DNA from: Cohnella candidum
GTDB taxonomy: Bacteria; Bacillota; Bacilli; Paenibacillales; Paenibacillaceae
Direction of reading: 5' to 3'
Length of the DNA: 64,000 nt
Assembly: GCF_003713065.1 (NCBI RefSeq)
Contig: NZ_CP033433.1
Location: 717,001-781,000 of the forward strand
A model generated the notes under the pieces. The model was not told where the DNA came from. It made no database searches and saw nothing but the letters and a program-made list of their open reading frames with translations. Positions 8,796 through 19,000 of this stretch are shown here, one piece after another. Position 1 is the stretch's first letter, and the number at the start of each line of letters is the position of its first letter. A program made the position numbers and the translations under genes.

Positions 8796-9873
8796 ACTCC
8801 TCCCGCGGCAGCCGGATCCAGCGGTGGAAATAGCCTTCGTCATACAAGGCTTTCAGCAAAATCATCAGAATCGGGGCCAAAATCAAACCCGCGACGCCGA
8901 ACAAGGACATCGACACCATCGCGAAGGCGAGCATCGTGAAGGCGGAGACGCCGACCGTCTGGCCGGTGATGCGGGGCTCGAGAATTTGCCGGGTCGTATT
9001 GACGACGACGAGCAATCCCGTCAGCCACAGCGCGAGCGAATTGTCGCCGACGATGAACAGATAAATGATCCAAGGGATGAACAGCGTCTGGACGCCGAGC
9101 AGCGGCAGGATGTCGAAAATGCCGGCGAGAAGCGCCACGGCGAACGCGTTGGGCACCTGAAGCGCGAGCAATGCGATGAAAATGACCGCGAACGTAATGC
9201 TGATCAGAATGCCTTGCGATTTGAGGTAGGCCCCGATGCCCCTGAACACGTGCTCGCGGAGGAAAGCGAACGCCGCCTTCAGCGTTTTCGGCGAACGCTC
9301 GCCGCCGAGCCTTTTCCAGGTTTCGATTTCGAGACTCAGGAAGTAAGCCAAAATCAGGGCGATGGAAAAATTGAAGACGAACGTGGAGATCGACATGGTC
9401 GAGTTGATCAGCCAATCGAGCAGGAACTTGGCCAGTTTGCTGCCCCATTCCGTCACTTTGGAGAAAGCGGCGCTGATCTGCTTCACCCAATCGGGAGGAA
9501 GCGAGTTGAACTTGGCCTGCCATTCGGCCGTGATGTCGCCCGCATGCTGCGTGAGCAGCTTCTGATAATCCGGCAGGGATGCTGCCAATTGTTTGATTTC
9601 GGAATAGAAAATATAGCCCAATCCGGCCAAGATGCTCAATACGACGAGCATGAACAGCAGCATGCTGATCCCCGTCGCAATCGATTTTTTGAGTCCCCAC
9701 CGGTTCAGCCGTTTGGCGAGCGGTTCGATGCACAGGAAGATGAGGAAGGATAGGAAAACGGGCGTGGCGATTTTGTACAAGTAGCTGAAGGCGAACATCG
9801 TGATCCACACCGTAAACGCGATGACGGCGAGATCGAACGCGGTCCGCCAATATTTCTTGTATAACGGAAGCAT
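8713..9873 (-). CDS. AI-2E family transporter (YrrI-like membrane protein)
   Basis: A 386-residue polytopic membrane protein. The hydrophobic profile has two N-terminal helices (AFDLAVIAFTVWITMFAF; VFLSFLIFLCIEPLA), a third near residue 70, a long amphipathic extracellular stretch (residues 90-155), and four or more helices in the C-terminal half, with AGIFDILPLLG and GLILAPILMILLKALYDEG motifs typical of the AI-2E/PerM/TqsA family. Family members export autoinducer or act as Na+/H+ or Li+ antiporters, so substrate is uncertain. The ATG follows AAGGAG. A yrrI homologue lies in the same region of the B. subtilis chromosome. The hydrophilic C-terminus is encoded on the strand opposite the PBP C-terminus. 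Confidence 0.88.
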   Translation of the reverse strand: MLPLYKKYWRTAFDLAVIAFTVWITMFAFSYLYKIATPVFLSFLIFLCIEPLAKRLNRWGLKKSIATGISMLLFMLVVLSILAGLGYIFYSEIKQLAASLPDYQKLLTQHAGDITAEWQAKFNSLPPDWVKQISAAFSKVTEWGSKLAKFLLDWLINSTMSISTFVFNFSIALILAYFLSLEIETWKRLGGERSPKTLKAAFAFLREHVFRGIGAYLKSQGILISITFAVIFIALLALQVPNAFAVALLAGIFDILPLLGVQTLFIPWIIYLFIVGDNSLALWLTGLLVVVNTTRQILEPRITGQTVGVSAFTMLAFAMVSMSLFGVAGLILAPILMILLKALYDEGYFHRWIRLPREEFTVHPFEPHSDDPQEGRPEDPNAAAAP

Positions 9874-10023
9874 GAGCCATTCTCCTTGTCCATGTAGAGA
9901 TCAAGAAAATGATACCAGTTTTGCTCGCAATAAAAAAGATGGCGGGCCCTGCGTCCCAATCGGCGGGAGGTATGATAAAATAGGACTTAGGCACGAACCG
10001 CTCGCGCATACATTGTCTACAAG

Positions 10024-11535
10024 ATGGTGGGGAAGGCATTGGAATACATTCTTTGGATCGGTTTTTATTTCATGACGTTTTACGCTTTGCTTCCGGCTCT
10101 CATCAGCCGGATTTTCGGTTTTCGCGTCTTCATGCGGGGCAAGACGGATCGTGAAATCGCCTTGACGTTCGACGACGGTCCGGACCCGCTGTACACGCCG
10201 CAGCTGCTGGATTTGTTGAAGCGGTACGGGGCGAAGGGCACCTTTTTCCTGGTCGGTTCCCATGCCGAGCAATATCCGGACATCGTCGCGCGCATCCATG
10301 CCGAAGGACATGTGATCGGAATCCACAACTACGTTCACCATTCCAACTGGCTGATGCGTCCGAAGACGGTAAGAAAGCAGATTCTAAAGACTTCCGATAT
10401 CATCAAACGAATTACCGGAAGCCGTCCGGATTATTACCGGCCCCCGTGGGGGATCGTCAACCTGTTCGATTACCGGCGTCTCGGCCATCTCCAGATCGTC
10501 CTGTGGACATCGATTTTCGGGGACTGGAAGATTCGCGTGGGAGCGGAGAAGCTTTATAAAAGAATGAGGCGGAAATTGAAGCCGGGCGAGGTGTTCGTGC
10601 TGCACGACTGCGGGCGCACGTTCGGAGCCGACGAGAACGCGCCGGCCCAGACGATCGAGGCGCTCGAACGGATTCTGCGGGACGGCTTCGATGAAGGTTA
10701 CCGGTTCGTGGGCATCGATGAAATGATCGCTTTGACCGAGCGCAACGCCCAAGCGAGCCGTTCCCTGCCCCAAGCTTCGCTGACGTCTCAATCCGCAACG
10801 GGTGGTGAAAGCCGAGTGACTGCCGAAGGCAACGAAACGGCCTCAAAGGCGGCGAGATCGGCCCGCAAGGTCGGTCCGCTGAAGAAAGCGGCCGTCGCCG
10901 TTTGGATGCTGTGGGAAAAGCTGTTCCACGTCACGTTTCACCTGCAGCCGGTAGGGGACGGGACCTCGTTTAACTACCGGGTGCGCAAATACAGCGGGCC
11001 GACGGTCGAGATGCGCGACGGAAAGCGGCTGCGGTCGGGCGACTACGTGATGGAAATGCATTTCGAGAACAAAATGCTGTACGACATGGGCATGAACTCG
11101 CGTTCGTCGGTCCATACCGCGATTCGCCTCGTGCGCGAGGTGGAGAGAGGGCTTCCGGATTTGGCGAGGGCGCTGGACACGGCCCGGCACGGGGATAAGG
11201 TCGTCGCGCTGTACGGGATCTCGATCATTCACCGCGGTTCGGAGGGTCTCGGATTCCAGACGTTCGAGCTGCCGAAAGGCGTATTCTCGTGGATGACCCA
11301 TTTGTACTTGCGATTCATGCTGTCGGTCATCAACCCCGAAGGCGGCAAACGGCTTCGGGAGCATGGAGAGCGCCTGACGCCGAGACAGATTATCATGGAG
11401 CGGGAAGATTTGCTGGCCTGGAAGGAACGGACGGGCAAACAGCGCCCCTCGCGGGCGTCCCGTTCGGAGGCCGCGCCGACGCCTCTTGCGGTGGACCCGG
11501 CGATCGGAGGAGACCATATCGGAAGCACGATGTAA
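10024..11535 (+). CDS. Polysaccharide deacetylase with C-terminal YkoP-like domain
   Basis: A 503-residue protein with one N-terminal membrane helix (YILWIGFYFMTFYALLPALIS), then a NodB domain with its five motifs: TFDDGPDP (catalytic and metal Asp), HNYVH (the HxxxH metal site), RPPWG, a GDW segment, and LHD. It probably deacetylates N-acetylated cell-wall glycans or a surface polysaccharide outside the membrane. After a linker (residues about 245-295), a second domain of about 190 residues (KLFHVTFHLQP to LLAWKE) resembles Bacillus YkoP. The ATG at 10024 has no good ribosome site. TTG at 10039, behind GGGGAAGG, is a plausible alternative start. A bidirectional terminator separates it from ilvD. 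Confidence 0.85.
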   Translation: MVGKALEYILWIGFYFMTFYALLPALISRIFGFRVFMRGKTDREIALTFDDGPDPLYTPQLLDLLKRYGAKGTFFLVGSHAEQYPDIVARIHAEGHVIGIHNYVHHSNWLMRPKTVRKQILKTSDIIKRITGSRPDYYRPPWGIVNLFDYRRLGHLQIVLWTSIFGDWKIRVGAEKLYKRMRRKLKPGEVFVLHDCGRTFGADENAPAQTIEALERILRDGFDEGYRFVGIDEMIALTERNAQASRSLPQASLTSQSATGGESRVTAEGNETASKAARSARKVGPLKKAAVAVWMLWEKLFHVTFHLQPVGDGTSFNYRVRKYSGPTVEMRDGKRLRSGDYVMEMHFENKMLYDMGMNSRSSVHTAIRLVREVERGLPDLARALDTARHGDKVVALYGISIIHRGSEGLGFQTFELPKGVFSWMTHLYLRFMLSVINPEGGKRLREHGERLTPRQIIMEREDLLAWKERTGKQRPSRASRSEAAPTPLAVDPAIGGDHIGSTM

Positions 11536-11540
11536 CAAGC

Positions 11541-11577
11541 AAAAAACCGAAGCCCTTATAACGGGCTTCGGTTTTTT
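11541..11577. terminator. Bidirectional terminator between the deacetylase and ilvD
   Basis: AAAAAACCGAAGCCC, short loop, GGGCTTCGGTTTTTT. A run of A on one side and T on the other lets it serve both convergent genes. Confidence 0.92.
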
Positions 11578-11593
11578 GTTGCCGTTCGACACT

Positions 11594-13282
11594 TTAGATT
11601 TTCATGACACCGCCGCTGCTTGCGTTAGTGACCATCGCGGAGTAACGGGCCAGATAGCCGCGTTTGATTTTCGGCTCGAAGCCTTTCCATTCCGCGCGGC
11701 GTTTCGCCAGCTCTTCGTCGCTCACTTCGAGCGTGATCGTGCGGTTGTTCATGTCCAGCTCGATCATGTCGCCGTCGTGGATGAACGCGATCGGGCCGCC
11801 TTCGGCCGCTTCCGGAGAGACGTGTCCGATCGAGATGCCGCGGGACGCGCCGGAAAACCGGCCGTCGGTCACGAGGCCGACTTTGGTGCCGAGTCCCATG
11901 CCGACGATCTGCGAGGTCGGGGCGAGCATCTCCGGCATGCCGGGGCCGCCTTTGGGGCCTTCGTAGCGAATGATGACGACATGGCCTTCCTTGACTTTGC
12001 CGTTCGCGATGCCGGCCAGCGCCTCATCCTGAGAGTCGAAGCAGATTGCCGGTCCGCGGTGGTAGCCGCCGACGGACTTGTCCACGGCGCCGACCTTGAT
12101 GATGGAGCCGCCCGGCGCCAGGTTGCCGAACAGGACGGACAGGCCGCCTTCTTTGCTGTGCGGATTGTCCAGCGGACGGATGACGTTCGTGTCCAGGATC
12201 TCGCAGCCTTCCACGTTCTCGCGCAGCGTTTTGCCGGAGACGGTCATGACATCGCCGTTCAGGGCGTCTTCTTTTTTAAGCAGCTCATGGATAATGGCGC
12301 TTACGCCGCCTGCGTTATGCAGGTCTTCGATGTGGTGGTCGGAAGCCGGCGCGAGTTTGGAAAGATAGGGAACGCGTTTGGCCACTTCGTTGATGCGCTC
12401 GATCGGATATTCGATGTCCGCTTCGTGCGCGAGGGCCAGCGTATGCAGCACGGTATTCGTCGAACCGCCCATTGCCATGTCGAGCGCGAAGGCGTTGTCG
12501 ATCGAATCCTTGGTCACGATGTCGCGCGGTTTTAGGTCCAGCTTGATGAGCTCCATCAGCTGGCGCGCGGAGCGCTTGACGAATTCGCGGCGCTCCGGAT
12601 CGACCGCGAGGATCGTTCCGTTGCCGGGCAGGGCCAGTCCGAGTCCTTCGGACAAGCAGTTCATGGAGTTGGCCGTGAACATGCCGGAGCAGGATCCGCA
12701 GGTCGGGCAGCCGTACTGCTCGAGCTCGGTCAGGCTTTTCTCGTCGATTTTGCCGGACATATAGGCGCCGACGCCTTCGAAAACCGAGGTCAGCGAGATC
12801 GCGCGGCCGTCGCTTGTCCGGCCGGCTTTCATCGGGCCGCCGCTGACGACGATCGTCGGGATGTTGATGCGGAGGGCCGCCATCAGCATGCCGGGCGTGA
12901 TTTTATCGCAGTTCGGGATGCAAATCATGCCGTCGAACCAATGCGCGTTCACGACGGTTTCCACGGAGTCGGCGATGATTTCGCGGCTCGCCAGCGAGTA
13001 ACGCATGCCGATATGGCCCATGGCGATGCCGTCGTCTACGCCGATCGTGTTGAATTCGAACGGTACGCCGCCCGCTTCGCGGATCGCTTCCTTGACGATT
13101 TTGCCGAATTCCTGCAAATGGACATGTCCGGGAACGATGTCGATGTAGGAGTTGCATACGGCGATGAACGGTTTACCGAAATCCTCTTCCTTGACGCCGG
13201 CTGCGCGGAGCAGGCTGCGGTGGGGGGCACGGTCGAAACCTTTTTTGATCATGTCCGATCTCATTTTCTTCGGTGCGGCCAT
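11594..13282 (-). CDS. ilvD: Dihydroxy-acid dehydratase
   Basis: A 562-residue enzyme of valine, isoleucine, leucine and pantothenate synthesis. It dehydrates 2,3-dihydroxy-3-methylbutanoate and -pentanoate to the 2-keto acids in the cytosol. The Fe-S cluster cysteines are visible in [21 protein letters not shown] and [21 protein letters not shown], and the C-terminal [19 protein letters not shown] segment is typical of IlvD/Edd. Length is the family norm (B. subtilis 558). It stands alone rather than in an ilv-leu operon. An upstream KapD-like gene runs in the same direction about 90 bases away with no terminator seen between. Confidence 0.97.
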   Translation of the reverse strand: MAAPKKMRSDMIKKGFDRAPHRSLLRAAGVKEEDFGKPFIAVCNSYIDIVPGHVHLQEFGKIVKEAIREAGGVPFEFNTIGVDDGIAMGHIGMRYSLASREIIADSVETVVNAHWFDGMICIPNCDKITPGMLMAALRINIPTIVVSGGPMKAGRTSDGRAISLTSVFEGVGAYMSGKIDEKSLTELEQYGCPTCGSCSGMFTANSMNCLSEGLGLALPGNGTILAVDPERREFVKRSARQLMELIKLDLKPRDIVTKDSIDNAFALDMAMGGSTNTVLHTLALAHEADIEYPIERINEVAKRVPYLSKLAPASDHHIEDLHNAGGVSAIIHELLKKEDALNGDVMTVSGKTLRENVEGCEILDTNVIRPLDNPHSKEGGLSVLFGNLAPGGSIIKVGAVDKSVGGYHRGPAICFDSQDEALAGIANGKVKEGHVVIIRYEGPKGGPGMPEMLAPTSQIVGMGLGTKVGLVTDGRFSGASRGISIGHVSPEAAEGGPIAFIHDGDMIELDMNNRTITLEVSDEELAKRRAEWKGFEPKIKRGYLARYSAMVTNASSGGVMKI

Positions 13283-13373
13283 CTCGATTCCTCGCTTTCC
13301 CTTATTCCATACGGATTGTCATTCCTTTGAGTCTATCACATTTACGGCCGGATGCACAGATGCACCCGGCATC

Positions 13374-14051
13374 TCAGTTCTCTTCCGCAGGGCCTTCCTG
13401 GGAAGGGAACAACCCGGCCAAACCGGCGAAGGGCAGGTTTTCGAAATGGGCCGTTTTATAGACGACCTCGGTCTCGATTTTCGCTTCCTCGCTAATTTTG
13501 TTCTTTTTGAATTGCAGCCGGTCGAACAGCTTCAGCATGATTTCGGCCGTATTCCGCGCGTCGTCGAGCGCCCGGTGGTGGGAGCCCGAAAAAGGAATTT
13601 CCAACATTTCGAGCGCGTTTTTGAGACCCATTTGCTGATGCTTTTCCAGCTTGAACGTCTTGGACAGCATTTTTTGCAGGTTGTTGTGATTCACGATCCA
13701 ATCGGTCGGAATCCCATGCTGGCGGCACTCCTGAACGAGCTGCCGCTGGTCGTCCGGTCCCCAGGCGCAAAGGAAATATTCTTCGGGACCCATCCATTCC
13801 ACGAAGGAGCGGACCACTTCGGCGAGCGTGCCGGCCCCGCTCACGTCCTGCTGCGTAATCCCCGTGAAAGTTGTCGTATCGGGCGTGAGAAGCGGGACGA
13901 TGACGGGTTTCACGAAAGATTGGTAGGTGGACTCGACGCGGGGGACTCCGTCTTCGGCTGCGATTTTGACCGCTCCGATTTCGATGATTTCCGCCACTTG
14001 GCCGCGTTTGCGCCGCACCGTCATTTCCAGATCGTATACGATATAGGTCAC
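13374..14051 (-). CDS. DEDDh 3'-5' exonuclease, KapD-like
   Basis: A 225-residue member of the DnaQ-like exonuclease family. The ExoI motif YDLEMT, the ExoII region around CAWGPDDQRQL, and the ExoIII motif HRALDDARNTAEI give the DEDDh catalytic set. Bacillus KapD has the same plan and is an inhibitor of the KinA sporulation pathway, later linked to 3' RNA trimming, so RNA or short DNA is the probable substrate. Two starts are possible. GTG at 14051 is preferred because CGAGGTG lies six bases upstream. GTG at 14060 would add three residues but overlaps that ribosome site. Confidence 0.82.
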   Translation of the reverse strand: MTYIVYDLEMTVRRKRGQVAEIIEIGAVKIAAEDGVPRVESTYQSFVKPVIVPLLTPDTTTFTGITQQDVSGAGTLAEVVRSFVEWMGPEEYFLCAWGPDDQRQLVQECRQHGIPTDWIVNHNNLQKMLSKTFKLEKHQQMGLKNALEMLEIPFSGSHHRALDDARNTAEIMLKLFDRLQFKKNKISEEAKIETEVVYKTAHFENLPFAGLAGLFPSQEGPAEEN

Positions 14052-14128
14052 GGCAAACACCTCGAGATTCGTCCGCAGAAAATTACGTACCTATGTATTA
14101 TAGTCCCCAGTTCGGGATTTGTCAGGGC

Positions 14129-14153
14129 AAAAAAAGAACCCCGGGAGGGGTTC
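14129..14153 (-). terminator. Intrinsic terminator after the DUF2269 gene (minus strand)
   Basis: Read on the minus strand: GAACCCC, short loop, GGGGTTC, then seven T. It sits 11 bases past the stop of the gene at 14165-14656. Confidence 0.85.
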
Positions 14154-14164
14154 TGCCGAGAGGA

Positions 14165-14656
14165 TCACAGCGTTGGCTTGAAAAACATGAGCAAAAACAG
14201 GACGATGCCCAGCGTGGTGGCGATCCAGTTGATTTTGTTGACTTTGGAGAGTCTCGCGGCGATGTCGTGCGGTACCGGACGGTCGGCCGGTTCGGCCGAA
14301 GCGAATACCGTGTCGGCGAGTTTCTGGCCGGCAGGCGCCATGAAGCCGATGACGACGATTTGGATGATGACATAGATGGCGATCGCGCCGTAAATCCAGA
14401 GTTGGTCGAAACCGTAATCGCCCAGCCAAGCGAGCAGCAAACCGCTTAACACCGCGAGCGAGCCGAGGATTTTCGGGAATTTCTCCAGCGTTTTCGTATA
14501 AACGAGCGAGCTTTTGAGCTGTCCCCAAGTTTGTCCCTGTCTGAGCAGGACGTGGCCGAAATAAGTAGGGCCGATCCCAACGATCGCCGCGACGACGTGG
14601 ATGAAGACCAGGATGTTCAGCCACTCTTCCGGTACCCCGTAACCATTGATAGACAT
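14165..14656 (-). CDS. DUF2269-type membrane protein
   Basis: A 163-residue integral membrane protein with four predicted helices (WLNILVFIHVVAAIVGIGPTY; ILGSLAVLSGLLLAWLG; WIYGAIAIYVIIQIVVIGF; INWIATTLGIVLFLLMFF). The pattern of a His in helix 1 and a Gly-rich following loop is that of the DUF2269 family of unknown role. The start is ATG at 14656 behind AAGGAG. A longer reading from 14710 would ignore this site and add an unrelated hydrophilic leader. It stands alone, with its own terminator, divergent from sbcD. Confidence 0.75.
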   Translation of the reverse strand: MSINGYGVPEEWLNILVFIHVVAAIVGIGPTYFGHVLLRQGQTWGQLKSSLVYTKTLEKFPKILGSLAVLSGLLLAWLGDYGFDQLWIYGAIAIYVIIQIVVIGFMAPAGQKLADTVFASAEPADRPVPHDIAARLSKVNKINWIATTLGIVLFLLMFFKPTL

Positions 14657-14789
14657 GCAATACGCTCCTTCCATGATTTGGGTATCCGCAACCCACGAAG
14701 ATCGTAACATGGCCCCTTAATTTCGACAATATTTTCTTGATTTTCGCGAAAATGCCTGTAAATGTTTCCTGCCTGCTTTCTCGTTGTCA

Positions 14790-14803
14790 GATCCTGATAT
14801 AAT
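14790..14803 (+). promoter_or_regulatory. Probable extended -10 promoter of sbcDC
   Basis: TGATATAAT with consensus TATAAT at 14798-14803 preceded by the TGN extension. No good -35 is seen 17 bases upstream. It lies 32 bases before the sbcD ATG. Confidence 0.45.
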
Positions 14804-14835
14804 AGAGGAAATCACCGATAGGAAGGTGCCCGTGG

Positions 14836-16038
14836 ATGAAGTTTTTTCATACCGCCGACTGGCATTTGGGGAAGCTGGTACAGAACGTTTATATGACGGA
14901 AGACCAGCAATACATATTGGATCAATTTCTTCTCGACATAGAATCGGAGAAGCCGGACGCCGTCATTATCGCAGGAGATTTGTACGATCGCGCCGTGCCG
15001 CCGACCGATGCGGTTCAACTGTTGGACAAAGTGCTGAAAACGATCGTGCTGGATTTGAAGACGCCGGTGCTGGCCGTTTCCGGCAACCATGACAGTCCGA
15101 GCCGGCTCAACTTCGGAAGCAGCATCATGAAAGCTTCCGGCTTTCATATCGTCGGCGAATTTTCGTCACCGATGATGCCGGTCGTTCTTCGCGATGAGCA
15201 CGGTCCCGTTTGTTTTCATCTGGTTCCTTTCGCGGATCCCGCCACCGTCCGGCAGGTGCTTCAGGACGACGGAATCGGATCCTACGATGACGCCATGCGG
15301 GCGGTCGTCGGCAAAATCCGGGAATCCCTGGTGCCGGAGGCGAGGCATGTTTTCGTCGGACATGCATTCGTCACCCCCCACGGGGAAGCGGAGCCGAACA
15401 CGAGCGATTCGGAACGCCCATTGTCCATCGGAGGAGCGGAGCACGTTAGCGCCTCGCATTTCGATGCGTTCCATTACACGGCGCTGGGCCACTTGCATCA
15501 AGCCCACAGCGTACGCAGCGACAAAATACAATACGCCGGTTCACCGCTCAAATATTCCATTTCCGAAGAGCGCCACAAGAAAGGTTACTTGGCGGTGAAA
15601 ATGGATGAGCACGGCTGCGTGACGGTGGAGAAGCGATTTCTGCTGCCCCGGCGCGACATGAGGACCGTCGAAGGATTCATGGAGCAGATCGAGCGCCACG
15701 ATAGAAGCGAAGATTACATATTCGTTCGCCTGCTGGACGAGCATCCGGTGTTGTCTCCCATGGAACGGGTCCGGGCCGTCTATCCGAACGCGATGCACGT
15801 GGAACGGAAAGCGGCCTTGCTGGAGTTGAACGGCCAGGCGGAGACCGCCGCCGCGGGCGACAAATCCGGCATGGACATGATGACGCTGTTCCGGTCGTTC
15901 TACCATGAAGCGAAAGGCACGGAGGCTTCCCCGGAAACGGAAGAACTGTTCAGGCAAGTGCTGCGGGAAATCGACCGGGAGGAGGGGGAGCGCCATGAAA
16001 CCGATCAAACTCACCATGACGGCGTTCGGTCCGTATAA
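14836..16038 (+). CDS. sbcD: Exonuclease SbcCD, nuclease subunit D
   Basis: A 400-residue Mre11-type metallophosphoesterase, the nuclease subunit of the SbcCD complex that removes hairpins and opens protein-blocked DNA ends. The five phosphodiesterase motifs are visible in order: HTADWHLGK, GDLYDR, GNHDSPSR, GHAFVTPHG and GHLHQAH. The C-terminal part (residues about 280-400) is the capping and SbcC-binding region. The ATG follows GGAAGGTG. The gene overlaps sbcC by 44 bases, implying coupled translation. Confidence 0.95.
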   Translation: MKFFHTADWHLGKLVQNVYMTEDQQYILDQFLLDIESEKPDAVIIAGDLYDRAVPPTDAVQLLDKVLKTIVLDLKTPVLAVSGNHDSPSRLNFGSSIMKASGFHIVGEFSSPMMPVVLRDEHGPVCFHLVPFADPATVRQVLQDDGIGSYDDAMRAVVGKIRESLVPEARHVFVGHAFVTPHGEAEPNTSDSERPLSIGGAEHVSASHFDAFHYTALGHLHQAHSVRSDKIQYAGSPLKYSISEERHKKGYLAVKMDEHGCVTVEKRFLLPRRDMRTVEGFMEQIERHDRSEDYIFVRLLDEHPVLSPMERVRAVYPNAMHVERKAALLELNGQAETAAAGDKSGMDMMTLFRSFYHEAKGTEASPETEELFRQVLREIDREEGERHETDQTHHDGVRSV

Positions 16039-19000
16039 GGACATAGAAGTCATCGACTTCACGGAACTCAAGGAACACCGCTTGTTTCTCGTTTCGGGCA
16101 ATACGGGAGCCGGCAAAACGTCCATTTTCGATGCCATCTGCTTCTCGCTGTACGGGGAAGCGAGCGGAGAAGACCGGAACGACGTCCGCATGCTGCGCAG
16201 CCAATTCGCTTCCGACGACGTCTATACGGCCGTTGAATTCGAGTTCGAGATCAAAAGGCGCACGTACCGCATATTGAGGCAGCTGTCTCACGTGAAGCAG
16301 GGCAACAAAAGCGCGACGGGCGAGAAATACGAGTTCGTGGAAACGACCGGCGGCCGGGAAACGATGATGGTCGACCGCTATATGGTCCGCCAGATCAACG
16401 AGAGGGTGCAAAGCCTGGTCGGTCTCACCAAAGACCAGTTCGGCCAGATCGTGATGCTTCCCCAAGGGGAGTTTCGCAAGCTGCTGACGTCGGATACGGA
16501 AAATAAAGAGGAAATTTTGCGGCGGATTTTCCGCACGCATCTGTATAAATACGTCACCGAGTATCTCAATGAGAAACGGAAAACCGCGCAAAACGATTGC
16601 GACCTGGCGAAGCGCGACCTCGACGCGCAAACGATGAACCTGAAGCTGGCGATATCCCAGCGGGAGGATTCCGAGCTTCACCGGGTGCTGGGCGGGGAAC
16701 TTTACAACACCCATCAGGTTCTCGAGGCGCTGGAGGCGGAAATCGGTTTTTACGCCGCGGCGAAAGAAAGCCGCCGGACGAAGCTGGAGGCCGAAATCAA
16801 GCTGCAGCGAGAGCTCACGGAAAAGTACCATCAAGCGGCGGGCTTAAATGAACAATTCGATATCCTGAGCCGGAAGACGACGGAAAAGATCAACCTGGAG
16901 AGCCGAATTCCCGAGTTCGAACAGAAGCGGCAGCGTTTGGCGTGGGCCGAAAAGACGCTTCCGCTGCAAGTGCAGGAGAGACACGTCGTCGGCGCCCGGG
17001 AGGATGTCGTCGCGAAAGAACGGTCGATGGCGTCTTCTCGGGAAGAGCTCCGTTTGGCGGAGGAGGGGTTCCGTCTTACGGAAGAAGCTTACCGGCTGGA
17101 GGAGAAGCAAGAAGGACGGCGGGAGCAGCTCGTCCGGGAGTTGGAACGGCTGGGACGGGATTTGCCGACGGTCCAAGCCCTCGAATCCCACAAAACGCGC
17201 GTCTGCCGGCTGGAGAAAGAGGCGGCTCAAGCCGAAGAGGACCTGAGGGCTGCGGATGTCCGGGCGTCCTCCCGGATGGAGGAAAAGAAGGCGCTGACGG
17301 AGCGCATCCGAAAGCTGGAAGAAAGCGTGCGGCCGCTGCCGGAAATGAATCAGAGGCTGGAGCGCATGCGTTCGGAAGCGACCCTGCTGCGCGATTGCGT
17401 CCAATGGGCCAAGGAGCTGGACAACCTGCGTTCGGAAGAGCGCAAGCAGAAGGAGCTTCACGACCGGAGCGCAAGGGAGTATGCGCAGCTGGAAGGCCGC
17501 TGGCTGGAAGGGCAGGCCGGCTTGCTGGCCGGCCATCTGCACGACGGGGCGCCTTGCCCCGTGTGCGGCAGCGCCGAGCACCCGCGGAAAGCGGCCGTGT
17601 CCGCGGATATGCCTTCGCGGGAGGAGCTGGAACAGCAGCGGAACCGCAAAGCCGAGCTTGAGTCCGTCTATTTGGCCGGAAAGACAAAACGCGAGCATCT
17701 GGAGGCGCAACTGCAAGCCAAAACAGCCGAAGCCGCCGCGCTGGGCTACGCCGCCGACGATCTCGAGAGCTCGTACCTCACCCTGGTGGAAACAGGCAAA
17801 AGCATCAGCGCCGGAGTCAAACAGATGCAAGCGGATCAGGCGGTTTTGGATGAATGCAAACAGACGCTGGATCAAACGGAAAAGCAGCTGGAAACCGAGT
17901 CGGCCGATAAGGAACGGAGAGCGGCCTTTCATCAAGAACGCCGCACGGCATACTTAACGGATAAGGCACTTTACGAGCAGGCGCTGAACAGCGTGCCGGA
18001 GGAGCTTCGTTCCTTGGAGACGCTGCAACGGCGGTTGAAAGAGACCGAGGCGGAGAAGCAAAGAGCGGAAACGGCTTGGCGGCTGGCCCAGGAACGGTTC
18101 CAGCAAGCGGGAGCCAAGCTGGCCGCAACCCAAGCGGGCCGGGCCGCCGCCGAGAAGCAGCTGGAAGAAGCGCGCGCCCGGTTGGCTCAAGCCGAGGATG
18201 AGTTCCGCGGCGAGATCGCGCGCGCGGGTTTCGAGACGGCGGAAGCGTACCAGCAAGCGAAAATGCCGGATGACGCACGGGCGGAAATGAAGCGGGACAT
18301 CGACCGCTTCCATGCCGAGCTGGCGACCGTGCGGAAGCAGGTCGAGGAACTGGAAGCGATGCTCCAAGGCAAAGAGCGGGCGGATCTCGCCGCTTTGGCG
18401 GCCGAAATGGAGCGGCTCGACCGGCAGGTGGAGCTGACGCGCCACTCGCTCGCGCAAGCGCAGGACCATTACGACAAAGCGACGGAAGGCAAGGAGAAGA
18501 TCCTGTCCGCCGAGCAACGGTGGAAAGAGGCCGAAAAAGACTTCCAACTCGTGAAGGATCTGTACGACGTCGTCCGCGGGGAAAATCGGTTTAAGATATC
18601 GTTCGAACGGTTCCTGCTGGTCGAGTTTCTGGACCGCATCCTCCAGGCGGCGAATCTTCGGCTGCAGACGATTTCCGGCGGGCAATTTTACCTGGCGAGA
18701 AGCCGAAGGCAGGAGAAACACGGCAGGCAAAGCGGCCTCGGCCTCGATGTATACGACACGTACACGGAGCAGTTCCGGGACGTGAAGACGCTGTCCGGCG
18801 GCGAGAAATTCAACGCTTCGCTGTGCCTTGCTCTAGGCATGGCCGACGTGATCCAGGCATACGAAGGCGGGATTTCGCTGGAGACGATGTTTATCGACGA
18901 AGGCTTCGGATCGCTGGACGAGGAGTCGCTGAACAAGGCGATCGACACTTTGATCCAATTGCAGCAGACGGGACGCATGATCGGCATCATCTCGCACGTG

